From the NCBI GenBank assembly GCA_963974055.1, contig CAXBCP010000082.1, positions 1 through 5,123 on the forward strand: a stretch of 5,123 bases of DNA, given 5' to 3'. The first letter of the stretch is position 1. Every line of letters starts with the position of its first letter. The notes beneath the pieces are model-generated. The model saw only the letters and a program-made list of their open reading frames with translations. It made no database searches and was not told the origin of the DNA. Below, one piece after another: positions 5,088 through 5,123 of this stretch. Origin of the DNA: CAXBCP01 sp963974055 (lineage in GTDB: Bacteria > Pseudomonadota > Alphaproteobacteria > MPNO01 > UBA830). The position numbers and the translations under genes were made by a program.

Positions 5088-5123
5088 GGCGTGAGTGTCG
5101 CCATACCGGGCAGGGCGGTCAAG
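5084..5123 (-). CDS. Possible 3' end of an upstream gene (partial, runs off the right edge)
   Basis: On the minus strand a frame open from the window edge encodes LTALPGMATLTP and stops at TGA (5084-5086), sharing ATGA with the dnaJ-like start. Such overlaps are common in operons. Only 12 codons are visible, so chance is a real alternative; so is a six-codon leader peptide starting at the internal ATG. No product can be named. Confidence 0.3.
   Translation of the reverse strand, partial: LTALPGMATLTP

Noticed and set aside
1..5123. Mobile element, CRISPR array, tRNA or anti-phage system
   Set aside because: I found no transposase or integrase motif, no regularly spaced repeats, no cloverleaf, and no nuclease, helicase or toxin-antitoxin signature. 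The low GC of 22-700 alone does not establish a mobile element.

Overview
The window looks like chromosomal DNA of a GC-rich Gram-negative bacterium. An alphaproteobacterium is most likely, but this is inferred from the high GC (60-base rows in the dehydrogenase gene hand-count at 70-75%), the c-type cytochrome, the paired PilZ proteins and the short DnaJ-like protein. No rRNA or other phylogenetic marker is present to settle it. I recognise seven protein-coding genes. I see no tRNA, rRNA, CRISPR array, insertion sequence or replication origin.

Region 1 (1-~700) is compositionally foreign: positions 121-480 hand-count at about 39% GC. It holds one minus-strand gene for a small protein with a complete 2-oxoglutarate/Fe(II) oxygenase facial triad. 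The low-GC tract ends near 697-700, beside two perfect inverted repeats (656-673 and 684-696). Region 2 (~700-1221) holds a plus-strand single-domain PilZ protein, closed by a perfect 12-bp stem that should act as a bidirectional terminator.

Region 3 (1240-4022) is metabolic. A secreted diheme cytochrome c on the minus strand is divergent from a plus-strand pair: a metallo-beta-lactamase-fold hydrolase, then, after 26 bases, a beta-hydroxyacid dehydrogenase of the 3-hydroxyisobutyrate dehydrogenase family. The pair could hydrolyse a lactone or ester and oxidise the resulting hydroxyacid. That pathway is inferred from adjacency and enzyme class only.

Region 4 (4023-5123) holds a second PilZ protein, paralogous to the first. 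Its 3' end overlaps, convergently by 35 bases, a minus-strand short DnaJ-like co-chaperone. An open frame entering from the right edge ends in an ATGA overlap with the dnaJ-like start, so that gene may be translationally coupled to a gene outside the window.

Nothing here amounts to a clearly new multi-gene system. The points most worth a second look are the low-GC oxygenase and its palindrome-marked border, the hydrolase/dehydrogenase pair, and the two PilZ paralogues on either side of the metabolic genes.
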